Source: Typha latifolia (taxonomy: Eukaryota; Streptophyta; Magnoliopsida; Poales; Typhaceae). From it: a stretch of 64,000 bases of DNA. Position numbers and translations under genes: made by a program. Positions 13,539-25,690 of the stretch are shown piece by piece (the stretch's first letter is position 1; each line of letters begins with the position of its first letter). The DNA lies in contig CM034107.1 in the NCBI GenBank assembly GCA_019914945.1, positions 1,984,001 to 2,048,000 on the forward strand, in the 5' to 3' direction. Under the pieces are notes generated by a model. That model was not told where the DNA came from, did no database searches, and was given only the letters and a program-made list of their open reading frames with translations.

Positions 13539-14584
13539 AAGAGGGGAGACGCACCGGAAATCTCCCATTGTTTCTTTTTCCTATTTTTTCCTCCTGGACA
13601 TTAGTACATGCAGAATAATTAAATCCATGTAAATCTAGAGGTTCATGGTATTATTGTGTTGGTTTGTATACTTACCACTTACCAGAATATTTGGCTGCAT
13701 CTATTAACATGTATTTCTTGGCAGTTCCATAATGTGGAGTTGATTGAGTGAGCACATCCAGTTTGTCATTGTGATCTATTTGATTGTCACTTGCGATAAT
13801 TATACTGTCAATCATCTGAACAATTCCTAGTCTTTGTAGTGGAATATAGCTAATGTTTGTGTGGATTGTGGATCATCTATTTGCCTTATTTGTAATCTGT
13901 TTCAACATTGAAGGTTGGCTTCAATTGTTCCAACTGGTGTGAACCAAAATGCCCCTTTTTTTCTTTATTGAGGATGGATGAGAGATCTCCTATGGATGGA
14001 TAGCCTACAGATTCATCCAAATCCAAAATGTATATGATGTTTGTCCGGATGAGCACACAGTAACGTCACAAGATTGCTACCTTTACCTTTTCTCATTGTT
14101 GATGGGCCAGACGACCCAGACTCATCTTTGGGGACCCCTGAGAGTGAAAGTTTTAATATCGCTTTGGAGCGATTCTTTTCTTTTTTAGGATGATTTCATT
14201 TTCACCCTTTTGAATTATTAGTATTTTTCATAATGACCCAGAATTATTTTTTAGTACATAAAAGCTTTTCAAATATTAAAAATACTTTACTTCTATAATG
14301 CCATACAATTAAACAAATAATATAAAATTTTCTCTTGACGTCATTTCTATTACGTGGCTATTAAATGATAATTAGATTTTTCTTCTTTTTATTTTGAAAA
14401 GGCGGGTGAAAACTTATTACTCTAGTAGTACAGTTGCACTTTTTGACTTCTTCTTGAGAAAAAGTGAAGTTAATATTCTTTCAATTAAATTGGTGCAGTT
14501 GGGATTGCAATCTAGAGCCTTTTTTTTATTAATTATTTTATATATAGATACACCATTACAGTCATGCAAAGAAATAATTTTTTT

Positions 14585-14653
<69 letters not shown>

Positions 14654-15530
14654 GATACTACCAGTCAGTACCTGAGCATGCATAATCTTTCACATGCTTC
14701 AAAATTAATGGCATGCAACCCACCGGAGATAACATGATACCTACTAGAAAATGACCTGATGAGATGTGCAAGTAAATCATTGGACTGCAATGACCATATC
14801 CTCATCCATCTTTCACATTCACCTTTCCTTACCTTCTACTGTTGGATAATGATACCAATTTTTTGCTACATTATCTTCTCAACATTATCCTAAATGTTCA
14901 AGGCTTCTGAGTGATGCCCTGAGTTGGGGGTAACATATATATACTCTTGGCTTCTTCTTTTATATATATATACAAGCGCATGTCCATGTCTTGTATGTCT
15001 TAATCTAGGTTTCACTTTTAACTTTGTGAATAATTTTTGCCTCATTTAAGTCTCAAAAGTTTATTCAACAAGTTGCATGCATATATCCTATATTCTGGAG
15101 AGGAATTATTGTATATTAATAGGAAAAGATGCAACTTTTAAAGCCTTATTTTGGCATTCATTTTTTATTTATTTATATTTATAATCTAACAGCTAACTTA
15201 CTACCTCAATTTAAATGGAGATTATGAGAGGAAGATAGCCTATTCCATCAGGCAGGTACAGTGAATCCTGATCGTCTGTAACTGGAAAGGATCCCTTGGA
15301 ATCCTCCAAGCCCTGCATTTGATCCCCCCTAATAAAAGCCACTCTATCTTTTGTATCCCAAGAATAGAGCAAGATGTTTTCATTTTTAAGCGGGAAAGAT
15401 TACTAACAACCAACCTCCACTTCCCAAATTGCCCTAACTCAACCCAACCATTTTCCTGTCAGGATGGTGAAACCAACCATGTTATTAAAACTAACCACCA
15501 AGGGTATTTAGATAAGGTGAAGCATTATAA
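13539..15530. other. Nucleolin 3' UTR and intergenic region
   Basis: About 400 bases after the nucleolin stop look like 3' UTR. The rest is AT-rich spacer holding a long (CT)n microsatellite at 14588-14648. Open frames across the microsatellite read Leu-Ser or Arg-Glu repeats and are not believable genes. Confidence 0.6.
14588..14648 (+). repeat. (CT)n microsatellite, about 30 units
   Basis: An uninterrupted CT dinucleotide run of about 61 bases in intergenic DNA, ended by CGCTGAG. Runs of this length usually vary in copy number between individuals. Confidence 0.97.
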
Positions 15531-15535
15531 AGATC

Positions 15536-15541
15536 TCCCCT
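15536..15541 (+). promoter_or_regulatory. TATA box of the small gene at 15612
   Basis: TATAAA followed by GATCTCCCC, 71 bases before the ATG. This would put transcription start near 15566 and a 5' UTR near 45 bases. It supports the reality of the short gene that follows. Confidence 0.5.
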
Positions 15542-15611
15542 TTCTCACCTCCTTTTGTGTTAAACCACAACTTCTCAAGCCTTAGGTTCCAGAACTTGGA
15601 GCAAGGAGGCT

Positions 15612-15887
15612 ATGGCAGGCATGCAATTAGCTTCTTTCTTGTTTGAGATGGCCTGCAGCCCCCCGCGGTCGCCAAAGGCTCCGTTCTCGGCGGTGGCACC
15701 GTGGCAATTCATCACGAGCGTTAGAAGGCAGGCCCGAACGACGCTCGATCCAATTGTCGAGGAAGATGGATTCGATTCTCTTGAGAATAATCCACATATT
15801 GCTATACCATCATCTTCATCATCAGCAGATCATTTTCACATCATCAGCTTGCCTGTTTCTGGAGCTAGAGAGAAAATAACCTTTTGA
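15612..15887 (+). CDS. Small uncharacterised protein, 91 residues
   Basis: I do not recognise this protein. The case for a real gene rests on context: a TATA box about 75 bases upstream, a good start context (GGCTATGGCAGG), a local rise in G+C to levels of the other coding exons, and no better frame in the region. The product starts MAGMQLASFLFEMACSPPRS, continues with a basic/hydrophobic part (VAPWQFITSVRRQAR), then an acidic segment (VEEDGFDSLENN) and a Ser-run, and ends GAREKITF. No transmembrane helix is obvious; the first 15 residues are hydrophobic but do not form a clear signal peptide. It has no introns. An overlapping frame from 15643 is Arg-rich and less convincing. It could instead be a noncoding transcript. 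Confidence 0.5.
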   Translation: MAGMQLASFLFEMACSPPRSPKAPFSAVAPWQFITSVRRQARTTLDPIVEEDGFDSLENNPHIAIPSSSSSADHFHIISLPVSGAREKITF

Positions 15888-16636
15888 TGCTACTTGTAGA
15901 AGTTTGAAGTTTCAATTATATATCTATATATCAGAGATTTAAGTGCGCCGTACTTAGAAAGATATATGATCATGTGTGTTTTAGTAGCATGTCTATGATC
16001 TCTTTTATGTTACGAGCGCGTTATGCATCCTATATATTTTGTTCAAATGTGAAATCTAAGTTTATATGTCATATATATATATATATATATATGGAGTTGT
16101 GGTTATCATATTTTGGGTTGTATCTCTGAGAAACTGTAATAGACGATTTGATTTGCATTCTCCCAATGTTGCATTAAATATCTTGCTCATCTGTTGAGAT
16201 CCTGATGATTCCGACTTAAACCAAATGGAATTTTTAATTTGTAATTTCCAAACATATTACCATGTTAGATCTGGGTATCCAGGAAATGAAGGGACTAAAT
16301 TTTAAGGTGAATTGCCTTCAAAGAGAAGATAATGATTCGCCAGGAGATTGATAAAGAGTGAATCTGAGCGACTGTCACCAATTCCAAACAAACATAGCAA
16401 CCAGATAATAGGATATCGTTTCAAAAGGACCAGTAGCTTTTAAATTGAATTCCGCACTGCAGGAAGTCATGGCTAAACAAAAATTATCAAGCTGCTTTGA
16501 TAAAATAACTAGAAGCAATCAGGGATTTGTTTTGTATATCATACATGAATTCAGTTTTGTCAAAAATTTGCAATCCCAGATTCTGGGCATTGATTTACAA
16601 GTGCGAGTTGTGTTTTCTATTTAGAAGAAAGAAAAC
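15888..16636. other. Spacer between the small gene and the PPR gene 3' end
   Basis: AT-rich spacer holding the 3' UTR of the small plus-strand gene and, on the minus strand, the 3' UTR of the PPR gene. The two genes converge here. A (TA)n run lies at 16071-16092. Nothing else is seen. Confidence 0.6.
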
Positions 16637-19600
16637 TTAAACAAAACTTAATTCCACTTCCTCTTCTTCTTCTTCTTCTTCTTCTTCTTCCTCCTCCTCC
16701 TCCTCATCATCAAAGCCAGGTAGCCCACAAGGAATTGCTTCTGCTACCTCACCAGCAGCTTGTTTGACCACCAGGGGTTCTGGTTCTGCATCACTTAACT
16801 CATCCTCATTCTCCTCATCATTGTTCTCAAACTCATTGAAGTCGCTGGCTTTTGCATGCAGGTGACCGACAACATTACCTACCAACTCGTTGGCCTCCTG
16901 CTGCTCTTCTGGTGTCTTTGCAAGGGAAAGCAGGACGTTTTTTGCCTTTTGGTCAGGTGGGAAACCGCGGGCGTCCATCTCTTTAAACCAAATAACTGCA
17001 CTTCCAAAATCTGAGTTCCTACCATGAGCATCCATGATGGTAGTGTAAATTGTTTGGTTGGGTTCAACACCTTGAATCCGCATTCTCTCATAGACCCGTA
17101 TTACTTTCTCAGGATTATTCAGTTTTGCATATCCTTTCATCAGTGTTCCGTAAACAACGGCATTAGGTTTCAAGCCATCTTCTTTAATACGACGGAAAAA
17201 CTTTTCTGCCCCATCCATGTCAGATGCATTGACATAAGCCAATAGCATAGTTGCATAAGAACATAGGTCAGGTTCACACCTACAAAATAAAATAGCATTA
17301 ATGTATGCATCAAGGTTGTTCATGTTGTAAAAGGGAAACATAAAAATATATACTTGTTTCTTTTCATGCTCTTGAACACTGTCCGAGCTTCCTCCACCAT
17401 TCCCGATATTGCAAATGCATCAAGCAAGATGTTATATGATTTGCGTGTTGGCCTGTGAGAAAAGAAAAATAATTGATGAAAGCTGTATTTTTAAAGTGAA
17501 TTCCAATAACTTCAGAAAGGAAGCCAAAAAGATAACCCAGAACAGGGGCAAAAACCCAATTAAGTTGGTAAACAAGAAAACAGTTTCATCCTCTATGTTA
17601 TAGCCACAGAAAATATTCTGCAAGATATGCTAGCAGCTAGCTAAACCAGGAAATTTTGGCCCAAGACTAAGCTCATAGGAGGAAAAGGTCCCTATGACTG
17701 ACATAAATAGTTATGTCTTGTACCAAACTATAGTTTTCGAAATAATTGGTGAATCTAATTATAAGGAGAAATGCTATGTCTCAGAGCTTCACGACTTATT
17801 TCATAAAAAAGTCAACCTACTAACACTTAATCGAAAATCGTCAAAAGAAAAAGAAGCAAGAGAAAAAAAAAACAAAAATTTTCTTTTCAACAATCATACT
17901 GTATTGGAATTCAAGCGGATAACGTGATCAATAAAGGGAATTATCACCTGACTCCAGCATCGAGCATCTCTTCGAAGACTGCCAATGCTTCTTCTTCTCT
18001 TCTAGCCTTCCCATAAGCACTGATGAGCAATGCATAGCTCACAACATCTGGTTTAAGTCCAGCCCTTTGCATCTATAAAGAGATTTACTTTTAGACGGAA
18101 CAGAATTAGGTAAACTATCTTGCTTCAATCTACAAGAACAAACATTTCAAGTAGACTGCGCTTGTAAAAATTGGGGGCTTACATGCACTAACAACTAGGC
18201 ATTGCTAGAGTAAAAGCGGATGAACAACATTATGTACATGTTATTTCTATTGCCCAGAACATAATTATATTGAAGAATTTGTATGTAGATAGGAAAAGTT
18301 GCAAGCAAACCAACAGTTTCCAGACAATACCATCAAACTTGCCTAAAATGAAAGTATCAAGAATACACAAATACAACACAGGAAGATGAAGGTGGCTCAC
18401 TGTTTGTGCTTTTACTCTGAACTGCTACCACTAAATCATTCCCATATACAATTCGATTCAGAAAAGTCTAATTAATAGGTTAGATTGAAAATAGTCAATA
18501 CGCATATGTTCAGATAAGATTATCATAGATGGATAATGCCTCGGCCATTACAGGACCTTCCATTGGACACTCTTTGATTTCATTTCTCAGATTAGATTAT
18601 CATAAAACTATGTAAAGTGTAAATGTTCCAACTTAATAGATTTCACAGGAAAATGTCTCAGAACCATGACGACGAAACAAAGCTTTAGGTACCTATAGCT
18701 CATGCATCCTAACTCTGCTGAACACTAGGAATATCACTGAACAGAATTGCACTTCAGCATGCTGATATCACTTTCATGTAGAATATGTTATTACTCTGGG
18801 AAAATACCTGGTCGTAGATATTTGAGACCTCCTTATAATTTGTTTCAAATGACATTAGGCTATTAAAGGTAATGGTAGATTGTGGAATTCCCCTCTCAGC
18901 CATCTGCGCAAATAGTTTACGGGCTTGATCATAGTTGCCAGCTTTTTTGTGCATGTAAATCATCATATGAAACATCTTCTGGTCTGGCTTAAAGGGACAC
19001 CTCTCTTCGTTCAGAAGGCTCTGGAAAACTGCTTCAGCTTCCTTATATTTGTCACCCTGCAATCACGTATTAGCTTTCTTAGTACTAAAACAAAGTGCAT
19101 GAAATATCCATGAATTATGAACTACCTAAAAGTTGCGCTACACAACAATCTTCAGAGTTCAAAGAAGCATGAGATAGCTTAATGATATCACTTATCTCAT
19201 TAAATGAACATCCATGAATGATAACTGATCAATCTGAAATCAAGGAAAGACACTGCAAAAGTAATTAGGAGAGGATGCTGGATACTTCATCTTGTTAGTC
19301 TGATTGCGACACTACAAATAGAATTCTTAATAGTTACATATTTATAATCATTCCTATAGTAATAAATTACTCTTCTAATTCATAGCTTCTATTGCAGTAT
19401 CTTATCTGAACAACTTTTTAAATACAATGAGATAAGTGGTACAAATAAAAGACAGTAATGAAGATCATAAATTGCTCAAAAATCAATCAAATCCAACCTG
19501 ACATGTAAAAAAGTTCCTATGCTAAATTTTCAAAGTTGATTTATTTTGAAGAATTTTATGTCATTATGAGTAAGGACAATAACTAGAAGTAAAGATGTAT

Positions 19601-21018
19601 TACCTCAGCAAAACTTTTTAGAATGATCTGATATGTCAATGCTGATGGTTCAGGACCTGATGATTGCATCCTTCGAAATATTGCTTCAGCCTTGCTATAC
19701 TGCCTGGCTCTTCCATATGCTTCCATTAAAGCAGTATGAGATATGACACTTGGAGCATAACCTTTCTTGTTCATATATTTCAACACCCTTTCTGCTCTAT
19801 TGAAATCTCCCATCTTCCCATAAGCTGTGATAAGCATCAAAAAATCCATCTCACTAAACTCCCACCAGTGCTGAGTTCTAAGCCATTCAAGAATCTGAGA
19901 AGCAACATTAATAAGAACACAACACTAAAAGAAGCTGATATGCATGGTTCTCTATCACTAGCAATCTAATGGTTCATAAACCTTACAACAACCATATATG
20001 CAACTGTAAAAATAAATATATACTTTGACTGATGTGAATAGAAATCCTTGCAACTATAAGTAAACATACTTGCTTACTATAACAGTAACCAACATTGCAT
20101 TCAGCATGCCATAGAACATCAAAAACTTTCAGAACAAAGTCCATTACATAATATCAAAAGAAAGGCACATGATCTAGTGTAAGATATTTACCTCACTAAC
20201 AAGGTTCCATTTCTTTAGCTGCTTAAACCTAACAAGAGTGCCGAGCACGACATCTCTTGGAAGTGACTCTTTCTTACTTCTTTGGGTTCTGAGAATCGAT
20301 ACAGCTGAGCCCGACTTCTCAATCTCTATCATCATTCTCCTCCAGTTCTTCTGCTCAGTTTCATCAGCAGAATCCTTATAGACCTCCTCTTTCCTTCTCC
20401 TCTGCATGAATTTCCTGGGTGCCAACATGCCATGGCAAACTACTTCCAGTCTTCCATTGCTCTTTATGTTAACATTGTAAGCGTGTGAATTTTTATGTAC
20501 TTTGGCCTTGCTGAAAGCAAAAAAGGTAGGCCATACAATTTGAAATCAGCACTACGTAATTTGCTACAATCCACAGTGATAACATAAGGGAAAAGGAAAG
20601 GAATATATATATGTACATCATTATTCCAAAAATCCTGGAAACCACAATAACAGAGAATATAAAGTAACTTCCCAAATGAATCCCAAAAGACAGCTCAAAA
20701 TGAGATCATCGATTATTATCAAAATTACAAAACTCAGGATAAATAATCCGCACAATTTCAAGCTGGATTGGGTTAGCAACAACAAAATTCATCACCCTTA
20801 GAACTCACTAAGGATCAAAATGAGCACCCAGAAGCCCCAAAATGAGAATTTTGGGGCTCTTACCGATAATTACAATTCGAGAACCAGCAAAAGAACAAGT
20901 CGCAATTTTGATCAAATTTCCCAACTTTGCTGTGTGAGAAATAGAGGGAGATGAGGGAAGGAGAGCTTACCAGAGACTCGAGGAGAAGGAGAGGAGCGAC
21001 TGAGACCCAATCGCTTCC

Positions 21019-21020
<2 letters not shown>
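16637..21020 (-). CDS. P-class pentatricopeptide repeat protein (At3g59040-like)
   Basis: PPR proteins bind organelle RNA, each 35-residue repeat contacting one base. Seven minus-strand exons join in frame: 21020-20971, 20510-20192, 19894-19604, 19056-18808, 18072-17948, 17452-17354 and 17279-16637, 1776 nt (591 residues). The start ATG at 21020 follows a (CT)n leader; the N-terminus MEAIGSQSLLSFSSSL is Ser-rich, fitting an organelle transit peptide. After a basic stretch (APRKFMQRRRKEE) come P-type repeats, for example PSVISHTALMEAYGRARQYS, KPDVVSYALLISAYGKARRE and KPNAVVYGTLMKGYAKLNNP. There is no E or DYW domain, so RNA stability or translation is likelier than editing (inference). The C-terminus is acidic, with about sixteen Glu in a row before VELSFV. 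Length and layout match what I remember of At3g59040. The RNA target is unknown. Confidence 0.9.
16658..16705 (-). repeat. (GAA/GAG)n coding run, poly-Glu tract
   Basis: A TTC/CTC trinucleotide run on the plus strand is read on the minus strand as about sixteen consecutive Glu codons after Asp-Asp, near the end of the PPR protein. It keeps the frame, so copy-number changes would alter only the length of the acidic tail. Confidence 0.9.

Positions 21021-21064
<44 letters not shown>
21021..21064. repeat. (GA)22 microsatellite abutting the PPR start codon
   Basis: A pure GA run on the plus strand, thus (TC)n on the coding strand, touches the ATG of the PPR gene directly. It forms the 3' end of the 5' UTR if transcription starts upstream. 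Confidence 0.95.
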
Positions 21065-21066
<2 letters not shown>

Positions 21067-21117
21067 CCTTATCGGATTGAGCGATAGATGTTCTAAAACC
21101 CCATGAGATTTTTGAGA

Positions 21118-21543
21118 ACCAATCTTAAGGAGTGTTAGATACGTAGATTTTAACGGTTAGGATTAGATCATCTCAACAGTCCTCATTTTGAGGCACTTGG
21201 GAGTATTGTGTATATTAAATCTTATCGGATGAATCAAGACCGTCCATAAGGTGACACAATCAAATTCAGTTGGATAAGCCGTGGGTTTGAATCCGAATCC
21301 GCTCAACACGACCGACCCGTAATTTTTCGGACCAATCTTAAGGAGTGTTAGATACGTAGATTTTAACGGTTAGGATTAGATCATCTCAACAGTCCTCATT
21401 TTGAGGCACTTGGGAGTATTGTGTATATTAAATCTTATCGGATGAATCAAGACCGTCCATAAGGTGACACAATCAAATTCAGTTGGATAAGCCGTGGGTT
21501 TGAATCCGAATCCGCTCAACACGACCGACCCGTAATTTTTCGG
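21118..21543. repeat. Perfect 213 bp tandem duplication
   Basis: Copy 1 is 21118-21330 and copy 2 is 21331-21543. Read side by side they show no mismatch. Each contains GTTAGGATTAGATCATCTC near one end and ACACGACCGACCCG near the other. The pair lies about 100 bp upstream of the PPR start codon, so it probably duplicates part of that promoter. Identity this high means the event is recent, or that it is an assembly artefact. Confidence 0.95.
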
Positions 21544-24500
21544 ATCCGGTCAAGAAATTTCGACCCAATGGGCTGGCCCGATCTGAAATTTTTAAGCCCA
21601 ATTAAGCTTCAGGTTTGACCTAGACTTGAATTATTTTTTTATCTATTTCAAATTTACATTTGTTACTAAAAAGAATTTATTGTATGTAAATAAAAATAAG
21701 GATATTTCTAATTTTTATTATAATTTGGCCAAATTTTAATGGTCTCCCTGCAGAAAAAAGAAAAGATTTTAAAAGTTACCTATGCATAATAAAAATAAAA
21801 AATAAAAAACAAATGCTTCAAGAAATATACAGATAAATATTAAATTTTGAATAGAATATATGCAAATAAGAGATTTTAAATAGGTATTACCTTTGTGATC
21901 TATTTTTTTTATCAGGTAGATGCACATTTTATTCTAAGAAATATATTATAATGAGCTCAAATTATGCGTATATAATACTCAACCTCTGAACTACAACGAT
22001 GACTTTAATTATTTTTAATTGAAGGTTCGACTTTATAGCTTTTCTTGTAGAAGGACCTCAAATAAAAGAAATCTATACTAAGATAAATTCCAAACTTAGA
22101 TTACTAAATAACTCTCCTAGTGGATTTGGTTCCCCTCCTCCAACTATATGCTACTCCAAAGAATAACAAGCATGTTGTCTCAAACTTTATTGCCATCTTC
22201 CTGCTCTTTATGAGCTTTATGTTCACAAAGACATGCAATGTGCATGGATTGACACATCCCCTAGTGCTGAAGCTTTCAATCTTTTTTCAAACCAAAAAGT
22301 AATAGCTTCAGTGCATCCCCAACTACACACTGCAGCTTCCACTCACAATATATTGCATCCACTGTTCCAAAGAAAACTATAACACAAGACAAAAAAAAAA
22401 TAAATAAAACCACTGTCGCTTTTAGAATGGTCGATGAGTTAACACTTATTAACAAGAAGACAGGATAAAACTAAATAAATTACTCGTAAAATATACGCCA
22501 TGACCCATTGCAGTCTATTTTCTATAAGATAAAATGATTCAGTTGTTCGACCTAATAATTGAGATAATTTAGGTTTAAATATTTTACATTCCAATTTAGA
22601 TCATAAATAATATATGGGTTTTTATACTCGAGTACTTTAGTGCTAATATGATATGTCTTGAAACTCCATTGATAATAAAAAGAACCAACAACTATCTTTC
22701 TATGTGAGTGAATGGAGGACCAGTGCCCCCAAATCCATTGAACAAAACTACATCTCGTTCACTAATTAATAAGATTGCTGACATAGTGGTGATCTCGTCA
22801 TGCAAATGACAAGGAGTAGGGATTTCCTGCAGCTCTTGATATGCAGCCATTTGCCAAATCATGCACTTGATGAAGTAGTAAAGAAAATTGATACTAGAGG
22901 ACCACTTTTAATTTAATATTCTCCCTCCCACAAAGAATACCAAAGTTATGATAGCAAAGTTATATTAAATTTCTACTATTATTTTCTATTATGCAATAAA
23001 AGATTTTATTGTACTTGATACAGTAATGATCAAGAGCAAGTCACCCAACCTTTTTTTTTTTTGGTTTCAACCTTACAAAAACTTAGCAAAAATGTGTGTT
23101 AAAAGTTATAATATGAATAGATTGATTATTTTGTATAGTTTAAACTATCTTTTCTATTCTCTATTTGTGTGTGAAGCCATGAAAAATGGTTGAGTTATTA
23201 ATAACTTAAGCTTTTAGATTTTCTTATTACATAGTAGTGTGAGAGTTCACCACCCTTTACTAATGTGAAGTGACCATCAACACCTTCCTTTAATTTTTCC
23301 ATGATAAAGTACTCCACAAGTGCAATTAAAATATTTATTAGTGGCTTCTTTTATTCTTTAATTGAACCAAATGTCACATTTAATTTGTTTTAGTGCCATT
23401 GGCTAATTAAAAAGTATATAACACTTTATTATATTTTTCTTTCTTTCTTTGGTGAACACTCCCATGATTGAGATAGATATTGAAATAAAAAAAATATGTC
23501 ATTATAAATAACAAGTATTCAGGTTAGTTTGGATGTAAACAGATATATTTTTAACAAATTACTGTCATATGTGTGTAAAATGTCTATGATTATTCTCTAA
23601 TCTACATGAATAACTATTATTATAACCTCTTTAATATGGTCAAGGAGATGATTATGAGATGCACTATTAATGAGCAAGGCCACTATAGAAAGTAAATAGG
23701 GACAACTTAATATCCTAACATGCCTCGTGATTCACGAAATTATGGACATGTATGTGGATGTGGTAGGTAGAAAGAGGATATGCTTCATAGCATATATGCA
23801 TCCATGCAAGTACCCAAAAACTTTCAAAAATATTATAATTCCCACCAAATATTTCTAAAATTTTATAATTATCACTGCATTCTTTAAAATATTATAATTG
23901 CCAACGAAATCACCTATTCTGTTAGTTAAATCTAATTATTAAAAAATTAGATTTTAAAATATTATTCCTTGCATAAAATACTAATTTGTTAGAAATATTT
24001 ATTAAAAATTAGTCATAATGATAATTCTAAAAAAAAGTCAAAAAGATTTTAATAGCAATTCTAATAGTTTAAATAATGCAGTGGTAATTAATATATTTAA
24101 AAAGTTTTAAGACATGCAAATTGTGCCATAATTAGCTTAGCTTATTTTTATAAGATGATTAATTTAATTGTTCAATATAATTATTGGAGAGCTGCTTCTC
24201 TTAATCTAATCCATAACTTAGGAACTATTAAATTATGATAAAAAATATCTAAATTGGAAATAGAAACTTTATCATAAGAGTAAATTAATAGATAAATCTG
24301 ACTACAATTTGGGGGCCATTTTCTATTTTCTTACCAAAAGGCCAAGTTGTAGTAAAATTCCTACAACGTGGCCTGCAAGGAATCCTAGTCTACTTTACTT
24401 TAATGCTAAAAAACATAGATCCACAATTCAACGGCTGTGATTCTCACAAGTGGATTCACTGTGTGAGTCCTGTACACCTACTTTACTGTGTATAGCACGG

Positions 24501-25428
24501 GATGACATTTCCTCACCGTCCGTTTCCGGGCTGAGTATGTGTGGACGGCTAAGATTGGATTTTATTATAAGTTGGAATTAGTGGCTAACCCTGTGGTGGA
24601 CTCACACCTAATGATCTTGTAACGTAGCGGTAGCGTACCTATTTTGCATGCCATCACCCTACTAGAAGCACCGGCCGGTGAGAATAAAGGCAATTGAGGA
24701 AGTTTTTGGAAACTTCTAAGAGGAGATCTACACTTAAAGCAAATAATATATTTCTTAAAGAGAAAAAAAAAAGAATTCTAAGATTCTTTTCCTTTTATTA
24801 GTATAGAAAAATTATTTAACCATCCACATTGGATATGAGTGTGAGATTGAGAAAAAAAAAGAAAGAAGCATTAATCTCCGAGGTTCACGACTCCGTGATC
24901 TTTAATAATTATTTGGTCATAGAAAAAATTATCTAGTGTATGAAATATTTTTTAACACAAAAAAAATATTCTTATATTATTTCTATGAAAAAAGTAAAAT
25001 GAGTATAACAGGTCATTTGCTCTGGCAATAGTGATCCTCTCAGCGACTTTTTCCCAATCAATAAAAAACAACAATAATATTACTAAATTATATATTTTGC
25101 TTATCTTTTGTGTTATCGTCGACTTAATTTTACAAATTGAAAGTTAGTATGAACGTAGTCTTTGTTTATCTCAAAATTTTAGTTCGCAACTAGTGACTCA
25201 AGTAAGGCATTTTAGGCATTTTCGTTGTTTTATGAGAGAAATTATTTCCACTATATTGTTACAAATAATTTGAGAGACCAAAAAAAAAAGAAAAAAAAAA
25301 GTAAAAGGAGAAAAAAAATTCAAAGCCTAGAAATTAAGGTCAACTTTAAAAAATTCTAAATCTAAACGGTCACCATGTTGTTGATGAAAGATAAGCTCAC
25401 CGGAGTGATTATAAACATGGAAAGAACC
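21544..25428. other. AT-rich intergenic region
   Basis: Nearly 4 kb with no convincing gene on either strand. It is strongly AT-rich apart from a segment near 24360-24700 with more G+C and a small inverted repeat (24461-24470 and 24598-24607). The longest open frames are about 60 codons and have no coding character. I see no long terminal repeats or transposase remnants. Confidence 0.6.
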
Positions 25429-25436
25429 TATAAATA
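25429..25436 (+). promoter_or_regulatory. TATA box of the polyamine oxidase gene
   Basis: A canonical TATAAATA followed by GAAGCCC. The sequence after about 25460 turns pyrimidine-rich and C-rich, like a plant 5' UTR. The predicted leader is then about 380 bases before the ATG at 25842 and holds two upstream start codons. Confidence 0.7.
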
Positions 25437-25582
25437 GAAGCCCATACCAAAGCGCCGACCTACTTCCGTCTATCCATCATCTTCTCTGACTCTCTTTCCA
25501 TTAACTCACTCTCTTCGCCTTCTCCATTCCAAGAAAAGTTACCTTTTTTCCCCAATTCCAATCTCCCATCTCCCAATCTCAA

Positions 25583-25615
25583 ATGGGATCCTCGGGATTC
25601 TTCGAACCCAACTAA
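25583..25615 (+). promoter_or_regulatory. uORF 1 in the polyamine oxidase leader
   Basis: ATG at 25583 opens a ten-codon frame (MGSSGFFEPN) that stops at 25615, entirely within the predicted 5' UTR. Ribosomes could reinitiate after it. Confidence 0.5.
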
Positions 25616-25690
25616 AATCCAACCATTTCTCGCCCTGAATTCGTTGAGATCTCCCCGAGGCGATCGGAAAGGGTTTCCTCCGGATTCCGC

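Noticed and set aside
14394..14683. Open frames of about 90 codons on both strands
   Set aside because: They exist only because the (CT)n run has no stops; the translated parts are Leu-Ser or Arg-Glu repeats with no promoter or conserved residues.
21270..21300. GGTTTGAATCC stretch resembling the T-loop (B box) of a tRNA, present in both 213 bp copies
   Set aside because: No acceptor stem, D arm or anticodon arm can be paired around it, so it is not a tRNA gene.
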